From assembly GCA_947650365.1 (NCBI GenBank), contig OX393549.1:37281098-37345097 (forward strand): a stretch of DNA of 64,000 nucleotides, read 5' to 3'. The position numbers and the translations under genes are program-made. Each line of letters begins with the position of its first letter. Position 1 is the first letter of the stretch. The notes beneath the pieces were generated by a model. That model saw only the letters and a list, made by a program, of their open reading frames with translations. It was not told where the DNA came from and searched no databases. Shown here in pieces: positions 1-11,920 of the stretch. Source of the DNA: Chamaelirium japonicum. Its lineage: Eukaryota; Streptophyta; Magnoliopsida; Liliales; Melanthiaceae.

Positions 1-700
1 ACCAGAGCAAGGTTCTCTTGCTGTCACAGTCTACGCAAGAAGATAAGATTCTAGCCAGATTCGTTTTACGAGACTAGATATCTATTGCGCAGCAGGAAGA
101 TGGGTCGGTTTCAGTCGAACCCGGGTCCAGATCACTGGACTAAAGTGAAGGGTATACTCAGAAATCCTCATTAAGTAAGGATTGTGAGTTAGCTTACACT
201 TCACAGGTCCTGATATCGATTGGACACACAGGATCTGACTTTGGTGTCAGATGTGTGTTCCAGAGAATCGATTTCAGAGATTATTTTTATCTTGGGATTA
301 GAAACGGTAGTTGGTAGCGTGTGAAGCTAGAGTGCATCACAAACTCTACCACAGTGGCTTAGCACGTTGTTGCGTGCGAGGTAGTATATCAGGTGGTAAG
401 GCTTAGGAAGTTCTTAGAGAACTTGGGATGCATACCGAAGGCTCAGTTATCTGTTGTCAAAACAGAAGAGCGGTAAGCAAGGTCCAAGGAGACTAGCCAC
501 CACCGTGAGGGGAAACCCATCAAGTACAAACTCCACTTGATCTAACAGTCATAGGAGGAAATGCAAGTAGCGGTACTGAGGTGGAATCTACAGACAATGT
601 TGCCAATTCCTTTAGGGAATTCCTGCAAAGGCTTTTGGGCAGCATGTAGAAGCTACAGAGCTCAACACCGTTATTCCTCGTTAGACCTATAGTGGGAGAT
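1..700 (+). mobile_element. Ty1/copia element, end of internal region (fossil)
   Basis: This is the downstream end of the internal region of a Ty1/copia retrotransposon whose left part lies outside the window. Around 580-640 the plus strand still resembles the end of a copia RNase H domain (a run like ESTDNVA). A typical copia polypurine tract, TAGTGGGAGAT, lies at 690-700 and directly precedes the LTR. The coding part is degenerate, so the copy is old. No other part of the element is visible. Confidence 0.7.
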
Positions 701-2958
701 TGTTAGAATTGGTGAGGTCTATAGCTCGTAAAAACCAATAGTTTAGCTATGTATGGTTGATAGCATAGGATTGCATATTGGTACGTATCTTAGTACGTGT
801 TCTGATTACATAAAAGAGATCCATGGCTACATGGTAATCCTCTTGAGTGAGAGGCTCAAGGGACTGTTGGGATGACAGAGCGTGGGTGTCTCCACCACGG
901 TCATTACCAGGCACAGTGTCTGTGGCCGAACGGAACCAACACGGTGCACAGATCGGTGAGCAGACACCGGTGCACTAAACCGTGTTTCTGCTTAGGGTAA
1001 AATGGTCCTAAACCCTGAGGAACCATGTGTGGTGGACTAACCAGTTGTGTGGTGCTTTGGCGCACTAATGTGTGAGGATCCGGATGCAGTGATCTAAAAC
1101 CACGATGTACTGGGTTATCCGACTGGCGTTGCATCAGCATGTCACTCCTGCAGGCTATCCATACCCCTAACGGGAGGTGCGTTCCTTGGTCTGACCTATG
1201 TCGTATTAAACCCTGGCCAGGTGGTCATCAGTTGGACTGGTGACGGATTCGGTTGCTCGGAAGAGTAATCGGAGGTACGATGTATGTGGTCAACCTGGAA
1301 GGAACCGAGTCATATGAGCACTCGAGTCTGACGGTATTCTCCACCGCTCAAGTTGCGTCATGGCACCAGATGGAGGGACAGCGAGTTTACCATACTAAGC
1401 GGAGAGCAGGGGTATGAGGGAGAACATAGTAAGTCCGGGGGAATTGGAGTGCAGCCTGCGTCGCACTCTGGGTGGCTACGCAGGTTAACTCGGACTCAGA
1501 GGATCAATGGTACACTCGGGTAGTGTGTCGATCGAGTCTGAGTTGGAAGCCATGAACCCTGGTCCCTGAAGGTTCCACCTTATCGATGTTATGTACGGTT
1601 CTTATACCATCTCCTCGAAACACAGAACGTAGTTAGAGAAAGCGAGAAATCCAAGCATGCGCTCCGTGAGTGCTACGCACTAGTGCACGGTAGATGCGTA
1701 GCTACGTGTGTGCACTAAGGGAAAACCCTAGGTTAGTGCAGAGACGCATGTAGCAATTCCTTGTCATAAATGGACTTTGCCACATGGGTGCGATGCACCG
1801 GGACATGTTGCGAGTTGACCAGTTGACTTCACTAGGGGCACCCTACGGTAACCTCAGAGAATATTGAAATCACTGGTGCATTTCACTTATGTGTGCCTTG
1901 CAAAGTCTCGTACACGAGGAACGACCAACTAGTGACATAAGGGCGTTTTGGTCATACCATGCGTCACTATGTACTAAGGGGGCCGACCCTAAGTGTTGAG
2001 AGACTGGTCAAGGCCGGCCCCACTGGTTTTAGGAGGTTGTTGCCTCCGATGAAAGGGCCGGTCATGAGACGCAGAAAACGGGCTGGTTTTGACCGTTTTC
2101 GAAAACAAGAAAAAGATAGAGATAAAAGAAGAGATATATAGGGAGAGGTTTGAATCAGTCAATCCTATCCGCTAGGCTTATCCATAAGGATAAGGCCGGC
2201 CCTATATATAGAGCAATGGGGAGAGGGGGGGCCGGCCTAATGATGGTTACAATGCATAAGGGGCCAGCCAAGCATGGGAAACCCTAGCCCCTCTCCTATC
2301 TTCTCATCTCCTCTCTCATCTCTCTCTCCCTCGCTTGCGCCATTGGATGGCGACTCGTCTTCCTCGCATGGTGTTTCGTAGAAGGAGAAGGCTCGTCGTA
2401 TGGAGGCACTCAGAGATCCATCGACGAGGTACCGTGCATCGTGAGAGATCGGGTGAACTAGAAGGCGTCTCCCGCAACCTTTTGCTGTCCAGAATCTGCA
2501 CAGAAAATTAGTGTTGTTTCTATGATTCCGGGAGCTACAGAAGTCCAAACGACGTGAAACTTGTTGCAAAAGTTGCGTCTCAAAGTTGGCTACCTGCAGT
2601 CCAAATTTCAGCCCAATCGGAGTTCGGAGCAGAAAGTTATGGCTATCGTACCGAAGCTATATCGAGCAGATCCGAGCCCGTCTCCATCGACAAAGAAGAA
2701 TTTGTCGCGGTGAAAGAATCCGCACGCAGGTATGATCTCTAACAAGTAGATCTAACATAATTAGAACATGCATGCATGCTAGATTGTTCTTTCGCGTTAG
2801 ATCGTCGTTAGGGGTTCGCGTAGTTGACATGCTAGATTCATACACGCACGTGTAGATCGTTTCGATGAAAATTTTGATATGTAACGCACACCACTCACGG
2901 TCCTCGGACCTTCACTTTGCTTCCGTTGCGGGCCTCTACCATGGATTTATTTCCAACA
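701..2958 (+). repeat. 3' LTR of the Ty1/copia element
   Basis: The LTR starts TGTTAGAATT right after the polypurine tract and ends TTTCCAACA, giving the TG...CA form with short inverted ends (TGTT/AACA). At 2.26 kb it is long for copia and closer in size to SIRE/Maximus-type LTRs. A TATA-like run (TATATATA) lies at 2203-2210. A LINE reading frame starts again at the next base, so the element was inserted into that LINE. The 5-bp target duplication cannot be checked because the left end is outside the window. Small frames inside the LTR are not genes. Confidence 0.7.
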
Positions 2959-4637
2959 CACGGGTTTGATAATCAATCCACACAAATCTAGCCTGAAATT
3001 CTCCAAATGTGTCCCTTCTCATGTTTGGGCGTGGGTGGCTAGGGCACTTGGGATGTTGCTTGCTGTGGACCCGTGGAAGCACCTTGGGATCCCGATCAAT
3101 GGGATTAAAGTGTAGGCGGGTAGTTTTCAATTTGTTTTAAGCACCATGTTGAATCGTTTATTAGGTTGAAAACTTCATTCTCTATCTCAGGCTGGCGAAC
3201 TTGTTCTTATCCAATCAGTTCTTGCTGCTATCCTGATGCACCTTATGGCTAATGGAGGGTTGCCTCACGGTTTGTTGGCCAAAATGGATAAATTGTGCCA
3301 TGATTTTTTTTGGGGGCACTCAGATGAGAGATGATCACTACCAAACGACTCCACGAAGGCCTTCATCTTCAACACTTTAGTGGGAGGCAATCCCAATTGG
3401 CCATGGCCACTCTTTATTTGTTACTCACCTCCACCCAGGTTGGTGCAACTTGGGTACGCGCTAAATATTGCTTATCGCTTGACAACTGGCAATCTTGGAA
3501 CCCCCGTCGTGTCTACCCCTGGTTGAAAGGTTTGGTCCAGGCCCCGAAGTCGGTGGCCTAAGGTGTTGGGGATATTCGGCCCAAGTATTTTAAAATCATG
3601 CTAGCTCTTCAAGGGGATCCTACTTCTGCTATTCCTATCCCTCCTGAATGGCAGGGGACTCCCCGATGGCTTCTTAGTGTTCTACCACAGATGAAGATTT
3701 TTTTTTTTGGAAACTCTTGCACGGAGCGCTCCCTACGGCTTCACTTATTTGCCAACATCATATGTGGGGGTTTTGTGAGTCCCCATGGTGTCATGAACTG
3801 AAGGAAGGCCTCCACCATGTTTTCTGAGACTTCCCTGCTTCCCGTGCAATGTGGCAATATGTGCAACAACTAATGGACATTCATTTTAGTCAATGTGATC
3901 AGTTTCAGTGGGGGACCACTAATGCGAGGCGGCGGCCCCAACTTATCCTCAGTGAAATCCTAGTTCTAGTTCTCTGGACAATCTGGAAAGCCCAGTGGGC
4001 GAAATTGTTTCGAAAACTACTGGGTTCGTGTTTGACTGCGATTCGAACAGATCTGGAGGACTTACATTGGTACATTCAGGCTACCTCGATGCCACATACT
4101 AGTCTTGCTGGTACTATCGAGGCAGACTTTGTGTGGACAGATGGAGTTTTACGCTCGGCCGATATAATTGCTAGTGGGGCGTGGACCTTGGCTTCCACTG
4201 ATAAAGCTTTGGTGGCTGCGGGATCCTTCTCTTGTCTTGTTACTTCTCCTCTTCTTGCTGAGCTTTGGGTGATAAAAGGAGCTTTGGAGGAGCTAGTGAG
4301 ACATCAGTATGCAAGGGTTATTGTGTTCAAGGATGCGGTGCAAGCGCAGGAGGCTCTGGTGATGGGCAAGTATCATTCGGAGGTGATTCGGCCAATCCTT
4401 TTCTCTTGTCATCTCCTTTGGCGGCAAATCCCAAGTGTTCGTATACAGTGGACTCCCCGGTTGGCTAATTCGGCATCCCATTGGCTTTCTCAGGAGACCC
4501 ACTAACTGGTGGAGGAGGGTACTGGGAGGGTATGTTCCCCTCTGGTCTTCAGGCCCTTGTCCATGAAGACTTGCGGATCATGATGTCATGATCCACGTCC
4601 AATATATGTACCAACAGAAGAAAAAAAAAAAAAAAAT
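2959..4637 (+). mobile_element. 5'-truncated L1-type LINE with poly(A) tail
   Basis: This non-LTR retrotransposon remnant lacks its 5' end. From 2960 the frame reads like the C-terminal reverse-transcriptase region of plant LINEs: TGLIINPHKSSLKFSK, then a WKHLGIPING stretch, then LSQAGELVLIQSVLAAI near 3190-3240. A cysteine-poor connecting region and an RNase H domain follow. The coding part ends at 4505. A 3' UTR of about 110 bp leads to an A-rich tail at about 4618-4637. The RT part has several stops and frame changes, for example a TAG after GIPINGIKV near 3111, so the copy is dead. ORF1, the endonuclease and the RT core are missing. The left boundary coincides with a copia LTR inserted later. 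Confidence 0.8.
3849..4505 (+). pseudogene. LINE ORF2 C-terminal fragment with RNase H domain
   Basis: An open stretch of 218 codons survives at the 3' end of the LINE. The first 70 residues resemble the linker after the RT of plant L1 elements (LWTIWKAQ, like the usual WxIWKARN). The rest is an RNase H fold: an acidic residue in ADFVWTDG, the conserved glutamate in LLAELWVIKGALEE, an acidic position in VIVFKDAVQAQEAL, and the closing ANSASHWLSQ. The same ending occurs in the second LINE at 63.3 kb (ANSASHWLAQ), so the two copies are related. It has no gene structure of its own; the ATG at 3849 is simply the first in the frame. Confidence 0.7.
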
Positions 4638-4639
4638 CT

Positions 4640-4870
4640 ACCACTCTTATTTAAGTCTTATGGAGATAATACTCAATCCCTATGAGTTAGTAACACAAGC
4701 ACAGCGAAAAAATCCTGTATTACGACCCATAACTCGTCGGCGTCCTGGCCGTCCTAAAGTTAAGCAAAGAAACACGGATACTAGTGATGTCCGTGTTTTT
4801 CATTGCAGCCGATGTCACAAAATAGGGCACAATCGAACAACATGTAGAAATCACATCGGCCCTGAATAGT
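4640..4870 (+). pseudogene. MULE transposase C-terminal zinc-knuckle remnant
   Basis: Downstream of the LINE poly(A) the frame reads RPITRRRPGRPKVKQR and then FHCSRCHKIGHNRTTCRN, ending in a stop at 4867-4869. The RRPGRPK basic run followed by a CX2CX4HX4C knuckle of the form CSRC..xGHNRTTC is the usual C-terminus of MuDR/FAR1-type transposases, after the SWIM finger. The DDE core and the terminal inverted repeats are not visible. The apparent start in the LINE tail (lysines from poly(A)) is not a real start. It is a fragment of a Mutator-like element, or less likely of a domesticated FAR1-like gene. Confidence 0.6.
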
Positions 4871-5102
4871 AATTGTGATAATGCACAAATCTTTAGTACA
4901 TGAATTGAATTGGTATTGAGCTCTCAAAGTGCTATACCCTTTGCCAATTACCACACTTCTATACAATATTGACCATTTTTAATATTTTATAATTGTTTTA
5001 TAAAAAACTGGCATATCTTTTACTGGTCCCCTTTTCTACTATGTGTTAATTGCATCTCACCAATCGATAAGAGCACCCAACTCAAGAAAAACAAAAAACG
5101 AA

Positions 5103-5177
5103 GGGTGTGTTTGGCATTGGTTTTGGAGGCCTAGTTTTGCATCAAAACTAGTTCCGCTTGCCAAACTGGTTTTGGTA
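5103..5177 (+). repeat. 75-bp end unit U of the fold-back element
   Basis: This unit starts GGGTGTGTTTGGCATTGG and has an internal near-palindrome, CTAGTTTTGCATCAAAACTAG in two halves. Its reverse complement is found at 7644-7718 with about one or two differences. Directly after it, at 5182, a second end-like sequence starts (GGTGCGTTTGGCATTGG), and this is the one that pairs with the right end of the element. Confidence 0.75.
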
Positions 5178-5181
5178 TAAA

Positions 5182-7643
5182 GGTGCGTTTGGCATTGGTT
5201 TTGAAATTTTAGGTTTTGATTTTGGAATACCAAGAACCAGTTTTGTGCAAAACCAGTTTTAGCTTATCGAAAACCAGTTCTAGAATTATCAACATTTGAG
5301 CATTTGGCAATAAAACTAGTTTTGAGTCTAAAACTAGATTTGCAGTTATTTCCTCTATTTTTAAATATTCTATTTGTAAAACATTATCTATATAACATAC
5401 TCTATCCATCACATTCTTTTTCTATAGTATATTCTCTCTATAATATTTTCTCTATATCATTTTCTCTCCAATAATTTCTCATTCTAAAACATTATTTGTG
5501 TAACACTCTCTATGTTTATATTCTCTCTATATAATATTTCTCTTTAGAGTACTTTCTCTCTCTATAATATTTTTTATCTACAATATTTTCTCTTTATAAT
5601 ATTTTCTCTCAATGATATTTTCTTCTTCTCTCTCTTATGTCAATTTATCTCTACAATATTTTATTTTTCTAAAATGTTATCTCAAATATTTTTTCTCTAC
5701 GATATTTTCGTTTTCTACAATATTTTCTCTCTATAATATTTTCTCTTCTCACTACGTCATTTTCTATCTAAAATACTCTCCTTCTACAACATTTTATCTC
5801 TGCAATATTTTCTCTCTAAAATATACTCATTCTACAATATTTTCTCTCCATGATATTTTCTCCTCACTACGTCATTTTCTATCTAAAATACTCTCCTTCT
5901 ACAATATTTTATCTCTCTACAATATTTTCTCTCTAAAATATACTCAATCTATAATATTTTATCTCTCTAAAATATTCTCTTGCTACAAGATTTTCTCTCT
6001 CTAAAAATATTCTCTCTATAACACTTTCTCTAATATTTTCTCTCTACAATATTATTTCTCCTCTCTCTACCCCATTTTTTTTCTCTATGATATTTTTTCT
6101 CTATAATATTTTCTCTCATTCAGTTTCTCTTTTAAATATTTGCTCTTTTAAATATTTTGTCTTTACAATATTTTCTCTCTAAAATATTTTTTTTGTACAA
6201 TATTTTTTATCTCTAAAATATTCTCTTTCTATATCATTTTCTCTTTACAATATTTTTTCTTTATAAAATATTATCTTTCTATAACATTTTTTCTATTTGC
6301 AATATCTTCGATCTCTTTCAACAATATTTTTTTTCTATACCATTTTTTCTCTATGATATTTCCTCTGTATAATATTTTTTCCTTTTTATGTCATTTCCTC
6401 TCACTACAATATTTTCTCTTTCTAAAATATTCTCTCTATAATATTTTCTCTCTCTAAAATATTCTCTTTCTATAAAATATTCTCTCTAAAATATTCTCTT
6501 TCTAGAAAATATTATCTCTACAACATTTCTTTCCTCTAAAATATTCTCTTTGTATACTATTTTCTCTCTCTAAAATATTCTCTTTGTATACTATTTTCTC
6601 TCTCTAAAATGTTCTTTCTATAATATTTTCTCTCTTGAATATTTTCTCTCTCTATGATATCTTCTCTCTCTATAATTTGTATTTTTCTCCCCTCTATGTT
6701 ATTTTCTCTCTCTATGATATTTCTTTTCTAAATTTTACTCTCTATAATATATTCTCTCTCTAAAATATTATCTTTCTATAATATTTTATCTCTATAAAAT
6801 ATTTTATTTCTATAATATTTTCTCTCTCTATAATATTTTTTCTTTTTAAAATATTATCTCTCTATAATATTTTCTCTCTCTAAAATATTCTCTCTATAAT
6901 ATTTTCTCTCTCTAAAATATCCTATTTCTACAAAGTTTTCGCTCTATAACATCTCTCTCTAAAATATTCTCTTTTTATAATATTTTCCCTCTCTAAAATA
7001 CTCTATTTCTATTATATTTTCTCTCTCTATGATATATTGTCTCTCTATTATTAATATTTTGCTCATCTCTATATTTTTCTCTCTCTACAATATTTTCTAT
7101 CTAAACTACTCTCCATAATATATTCTTTCTCTAAAATATTATCTATCTATAATATTTTCTCTGTTTAAAATATTCTCTTTCTATAACATTTTCTCTCTCT
7201 ATAATATTTTATTTTTCTATAATATTTTCTCTCTCTATAATATTTCCTCTCTATAATATTTTTTATCTTCAATATTTTCTCTCACTATATATTTATTTAT
7301 TTAATACTCTATATTTTTCTCTTTAGAATTTTCTCTGTATAATATTTTTATATCTATCATATATTTTCTCTAAAGTATTCTCTCTATAATAATTTTCTCT
7401 CTCTACAATATGATATGTATATATTCTCCCTATTTTAATTTTTTCTCTTTACAATAATTTCTCTCTACAACATATATGCTATTCACAATAATTTCTTTTA
7501 ATTATTGTTTTGCCTTCTTGCCTCAAGAACCCAAAAGAAGAACCCAAAAGCAGAAAATTTCTGCTTTTGGGTTTTGATGATTTTCTGGTTTTGGTTTTGG
7601 AAAACCAATTTTCTAATCGAATCCCAAACGCACTAAAATCTTA
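5182..7643. repeat. Left arm of the fold-back element
   Basis: About 150 bp of unique sequence is followed by roughly 2.1 kb of degenerate short repeats of the type TCTCTCTATAATATTTTC. A further 130 bp of unique sequence (7500-7643) completes the arm. The unique parts have clear inverted partners at 10190-10351 and 7719-7860. Frames in this stretch, such as the Phe/Ser/Tyr-rich one at 5612-6004, are low-complexity translations and not genes. Confidence 0.7.
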
Positions 7644-7718
7644 TACCAAAACCAGTTTGGCAAGCGGAACTAGTTTTGACGCAAAACTAGGCCTCCAAAA
7701 CCAATGCCAAACACACCC
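7644..7718 (-). repeat. Inverted copy of unit U in the fold-back loop
   Basis: This 75-bp segment is the reverse complement of 5103-5177. It sits exactly between the ends of the two arms, flanked by TAAAATCTTA (7634-7643) and its complement TAAGATTTTA (7719-7728). It is therefore the loop of the large hairpin, not part of either arm. Confidence 0.75.
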
Positions 7719-10351
7719 TAAGATTTTATTGTGTTTGAGATTTGATTAGAAAATTGGTTCTCCAAAACCAAAACCATAAAATCATCAAAACCCAAAAGCA
7801 GAAATTTTCTGTTTTTGGGTTCTTCTTTTGGGTTCTTGAGGCAAGAAGGCAAAACAATAATTAAAAAAAATTATTGTGAATAACATATATGTTGTAGAGA
7901 GAAACTATTATAAAGATAAAAAATTAAAACCTAGATAATTCATACATATCATATTGTAGAGAGAAAAAATTATTATAGAGAATACTTTACAGAAAATATA
8001 TGATAGATATAAAAATATTACAGAGAGAGAAAATTCGAAAGAGAAGAATATAGATAGAGAGTATTAAATAAATAAATATTTAGTGAGAGAAAATATTGAA
8101 GATAAAAAATATTATAGAGAAGAAATATTATAGAGAGAGAAAGTATTGTAGAGAGAAAATATTGTAGAAAAAAGAAAAAATATTGTAGAGAGAGAAAATG
8201 TTATAGAAAGAGAATATTTTAGAGACAAAATATTATAGAAAGAGAATATTTTAGAGAAAGAATATGTTATAGAGAGTAGTTTAGACAGAAAATATTGTAG
8301 AGAGAGAAAAAGCATAGAGAGGAGAAAAATATTAATAATAGAGAAAAGATATCAAAATATAATAGAAATTGAATATTTTAAAAAGAGAAAATATTATAAA
8401 AAGAGAATATTTTAGAGAGATAAATGCTATAGAGCTGAAACTTTATAGAAATAGGATATTTTAGAGAGAGAAAATATTGTAGAAAGAGAATATTTTAGAA
8501 AGAAAAAATATTGTAGAGAGAAAATGTTGTAGAAAGAGAATATTTTATAGAGAAAATATTATAGAACGAGAATATTTTAGAGAGATAATACATTATAGAG
8601 AGAAATTTAAAAAAAAATACTATAGAGAGAGAAAATAACGTAAAGGGAAGAAAAATATTAATTATAGAGAGAAGATATCATAGAGAGAAAATCTTCAAGA
8701 GAGAAAATATTATAGAAAGAATATTTTAGAGAGAGAAAATAGTATACAAAGAGAATATTTTAGAGAGAGAAATATTATAGAGAGAAAATATTGTAGAATA
8801 TGATATTTTAGAGAGAAAATTTTATAGAAAGAGAATATTTTAGAGAGATAAAATATTATAGAAAGATAATATTTTAGAGAAAGAATATGTTATAGAGAGA
8901 TAATATTTTAGAGAAAGAATATGTTATAGAAAGTAGTTTAAATAGAAAATATTATAGAGAGAAAAAAACATAGAGAGAAGAAAAAATATTAATAATAGAG
9001 AGAGAAAATATAATAGAAATAGAATATTTTTGAGAAAGAAAATATTATAAAAAGAGAATATTTTAGAGAGAGAAATATTATAGAGCGGAAACTTTGTAGA
9101 GATAGGATATTTTAGAGAGATAAAATATTATAGAAATAGAATATTTTAGAGACAGAATATTTTAGAAAGAAAAAATATTATAGAGAGAGAAAATATTATA
9201 GAAAGAGAATATTTTATAGAGATAAATATTATAGAAAGAGAATATTTTAGAGAGAGAATATATTATAGAGAGTAAAATTTAGAAAATAAATATTATAGAG
9301 AGAGAAAATAACATAGAGGGGAGAAAAATATTAATTATAGAGAGAGAAGATATCATAGAGAGAGAAAATGTTCAAGAGAGAAAATATTATAGAAAGAATA
9401 TTTTAGAGAAAGAAAATAGTATACAAAGAGAATATTTTAGAGAGAGAAATATTATAGAGAGAAAACATTATAGAATATGATATTTTAGAGAGAAAATTTT
9501 ATAGAAAGAGAATATTTTAGAGAGAGAAAATATTATAGAGAGAATATTTTGAGAAAGAGAAAATATTATAGTGAGAGAAAATGGCATAAAGAGGAAAAAA
9601 ATATTATACAGAGAAAATATCATAGAGAAAAAATGGGATAGAAAAAAATTATTGTTGAAAGAGATCGAAGAAATTGTAAATAGAAAAAATGTTATAGAAA
9701 GATAATATTTTATAAAGAGAAAATATTGTAAAGAGAATGTTGTAGAAAGAGAATATTATAGAGAGAGAAAAAATATTGTACAAAAAAAATATTTTAGAGA
9801 GAAAATATTGTAAAGAAAAAATATTTAAAGAGAAACTGAATGAGAGAAAATATTATAGAGAGAAAATATCATAGAGAGAAAAAATGGGGTAAAGAGGAGA
9901 AATAATATTGTAGAGAGAAAATGTTAGAGAAAGTGTTATAGAGATAATATTTTTAGAGAGAAAATCTTATAGCAAGAGAATATTTTAGAAAGAGAAAATA
10001 TTATAGAATGAGTATATTTTAGAGAGAAAATATTGTAGAAGGAGAGTATTTTAGATAGAAAATGACGTAGTGAGAAGAGAAAATATTATAGAGAAAATAT
10101 CATAGAGGTAATGTTAGAGAGAAAATATTGTAGAAAGAGAAAATATCGTAGAGAGAAAATATTGGAGAGAACATTTTAGAAAAATAACTGCAAAACTAGT
10201 TTTCGGCTCAAAACTGGTTTTATTGCCAAATGCTCAAATGTTGATAATTCTAGAACTAGTTTTTGATAAGCTAAAACTGGTTTTGCACAAAACTAGTTCT
10301 TGGTATTCCAAAATCAAAACCCAAAATTTCAAAACCAATGCCAAACGCACC
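7719..10351. repeat. Right arm of the fold-back element
   Basis: The arm starts with the complement of 7500-7643. It continues as about 2.3 kb of TAGAGAGAGAAAATATTATA-like degenerate repeats and ends with the complement of 5182-5340. It is about 170 bp longer than the left arm, as expected if the short repeats in the arms have expanded and contracted independently. Confidence 0.7.
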
Positions 10352-10403
10352 CGAAGTATTGAATATGTCGCCAATGCCGCTCCTTCATGACCCGACCATA
10401 TTC

Positions 10404-10940
10404 GGTAGGGGTGGGACTTGGGCGGGTCTGACCGAACCCGACCCGCCCAACCCGAACAATGGACAAACATGGGCATGGCTAGTTAAAAACTTGGACGGAT
10501 TTGGATAAAAAAAAGATCAACCCGATTTCAATTTGGACGGATTTGGACACCGATCTTCCCAAACCAAGGAACCCGAGGAAGTGACACTAAGATCAAATGC
10601 TTTGGCAGTTTATTTATGGAAATCAAAGACTGTTTGTTTGATGTTGAATGCTAAGAATTCGTTTGACATATGTGAGGATATGGGTTGAACTTTATGTTTT
10701 CGTATGCAATTCAAAGATTTTTTTTATCCAATTCAAAAATCTGTTGGATTTTTTTTTTGCACAAGCATTTCTAATTGGGCAACCCGTCCATTATTTTGCA
10801 AATTGAGCAATCCGACCAACTAGAATGGGCAAGCATGGGTTGGGCTTCCACGGGTTCCCCAGGTTTCATGGACAAAACGGGTTAAGATTTGTGCAAGTCG
10901 GGTTGGGCATGGGCATACCCTTCAACCCTAATCCAACCCC
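10404..10940. repeat. CCCGACC-rich repeat, probable old hAT-type MITE
   Basis: The segment opens with TAGGGGTGGGACTTGGG and closes with a complement-like TTCAACCCTAA, and inside it alternates between CCCGACCCG and GGGTCGGG-type words. This resembles the better-preserved MITE at 13528-13955. No target duplication could be found, so the boundaries are approximate. Confidence 0.35.
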
Positions 10941-11149
10941 CAACCCTATCTACACGTACTTATATCTATTTGCAACTTCTGTAGGTGCTTCTTGATCTTG
11001 AAAACCTGGGATGAAAAAACTCGACCCGAGACCGGGCCAGGGCCAATCCGTAAAAAAATTAGGCCCAAGCAAGCCCGGCCCGCATCGGATATCCCAACGC
11101 AACCAATGGACCTCCAATTATTGAGACCCTAATACGGTCACGAAAGTAA

Positions 11150-11470
11150 AAAAAAAATTGTTTGTTTTTGGTGAATTGAAGGTACTACAGCTTCAGCCTC
11201 TAGTGTTTGTTTGAGCAATGCACAGTCCAATCCAAAGGATTCCACAATTCAGCTCAGGGAGCTGGCTCTTCTTGGGGCGTAGTAGCATTACACAGTAGGG
11301 ACAAGATTCGACCCTACAGGCCGAATCTAGGGTTTCGGCGGTGGCGATCGCCCCCCGGGCTTCGGGAGGGGGGGCTGCGGCCCTAGGGTTTTGGCCATTT
11401 TCGCTCCGGTATTGCTGCAAATTGTCTGCGCTTGGGTCTAACAAAACGAAAATTTTTGAATAGGCCCGAC
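11150..11470 (-). other. Unassigned GC-rich leader-like segment
   Basis: Read on the minus strand this stretch holds two AAACCCTAG words (telo-box-like, common in plant 5' leaders) and a short frame opening MAKTLGPQPPLPKPGGRS. It could be the 5' part of a captured gene or of a retroposon. No exon continuing the frame and no homology could be recognised, so I assign no function. Confidence 0.25.
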
Positions 11471-11920
11471 CCGAACAATGGATATTGAGACTAGACGGAA
11501 CGCCAGTCTACACCCTGCGCTCAGGCGACCGATGCAGGCCGGAGAATCGGGAAACCGTTGGATTAGAATTTCCAAACCACTTCATTCGTATACATAAGAT
11601 ATACGTAGAGATGCACTTATACGTTGTAAAATCATGCATACATGTGTATATATTTCAGCCTGAATTGGGTCCCTTAGCAGAATGAACTAAGTCTATGGTG
11701 GTATCCTACTATTTGTTCATGTGCTTGCAATCATAATGTCCTCCCTTTTTATTATTACAGCTGTTTTGACCAACATGTGATTCCTCCCCAGCTTTCATGT
11801 GTATCTTATTCATATTCATCCCTTTAGGTTGGTATATATGCACCCCTCGAGGCTATCACTCATGTGTGTAAATAATCAGGAGAGAAAGAGGAGGAGAAGA
11901 AAGAAGAAGAAGACATGGTG

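Larger units (their letters stand above)
5103..10356. mobile_element. 5.25-kb fold-back DNA element with 5-bp target duplication
   Basis: The two ends are inverted copies: GGTGTGTTTGGCATTGG at 5104 and CCAATGCCAAACGCACC ending at 10351. CGAAG lies directly outside both ends (5099-5103 and 10352-10356), which fits a 5-bp target duplication. Almost the whole element is one inverted repeat folding about 7680. The left arm is CT/TATAAT-rich and the right arm is its GA/ATTATA-rich complement. A 75-bp terminal-type unit sits at the left end and again, inverted, in the central loop. No transposase-like frame is present, so it must depend on another element. The ends resemble the GGGTGTTTGG ends of plant MITEs, but I cannot assign a superfamily from a 5-bp duplication. 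Confidence 0.7.

Noticed and set aside
1959-2742. Short frames of 60-110 codons in the copia LTR
   Set aside because: They lie wholly inside the LTR, overlap on both strands and match no known protein.
5612-6004. 130-codon Phe/Ser/Tyr-rich frame
   Set aside because: Translation of the degenerate CTCTATAATATTTT repeats in the left arm of the fold-back element.
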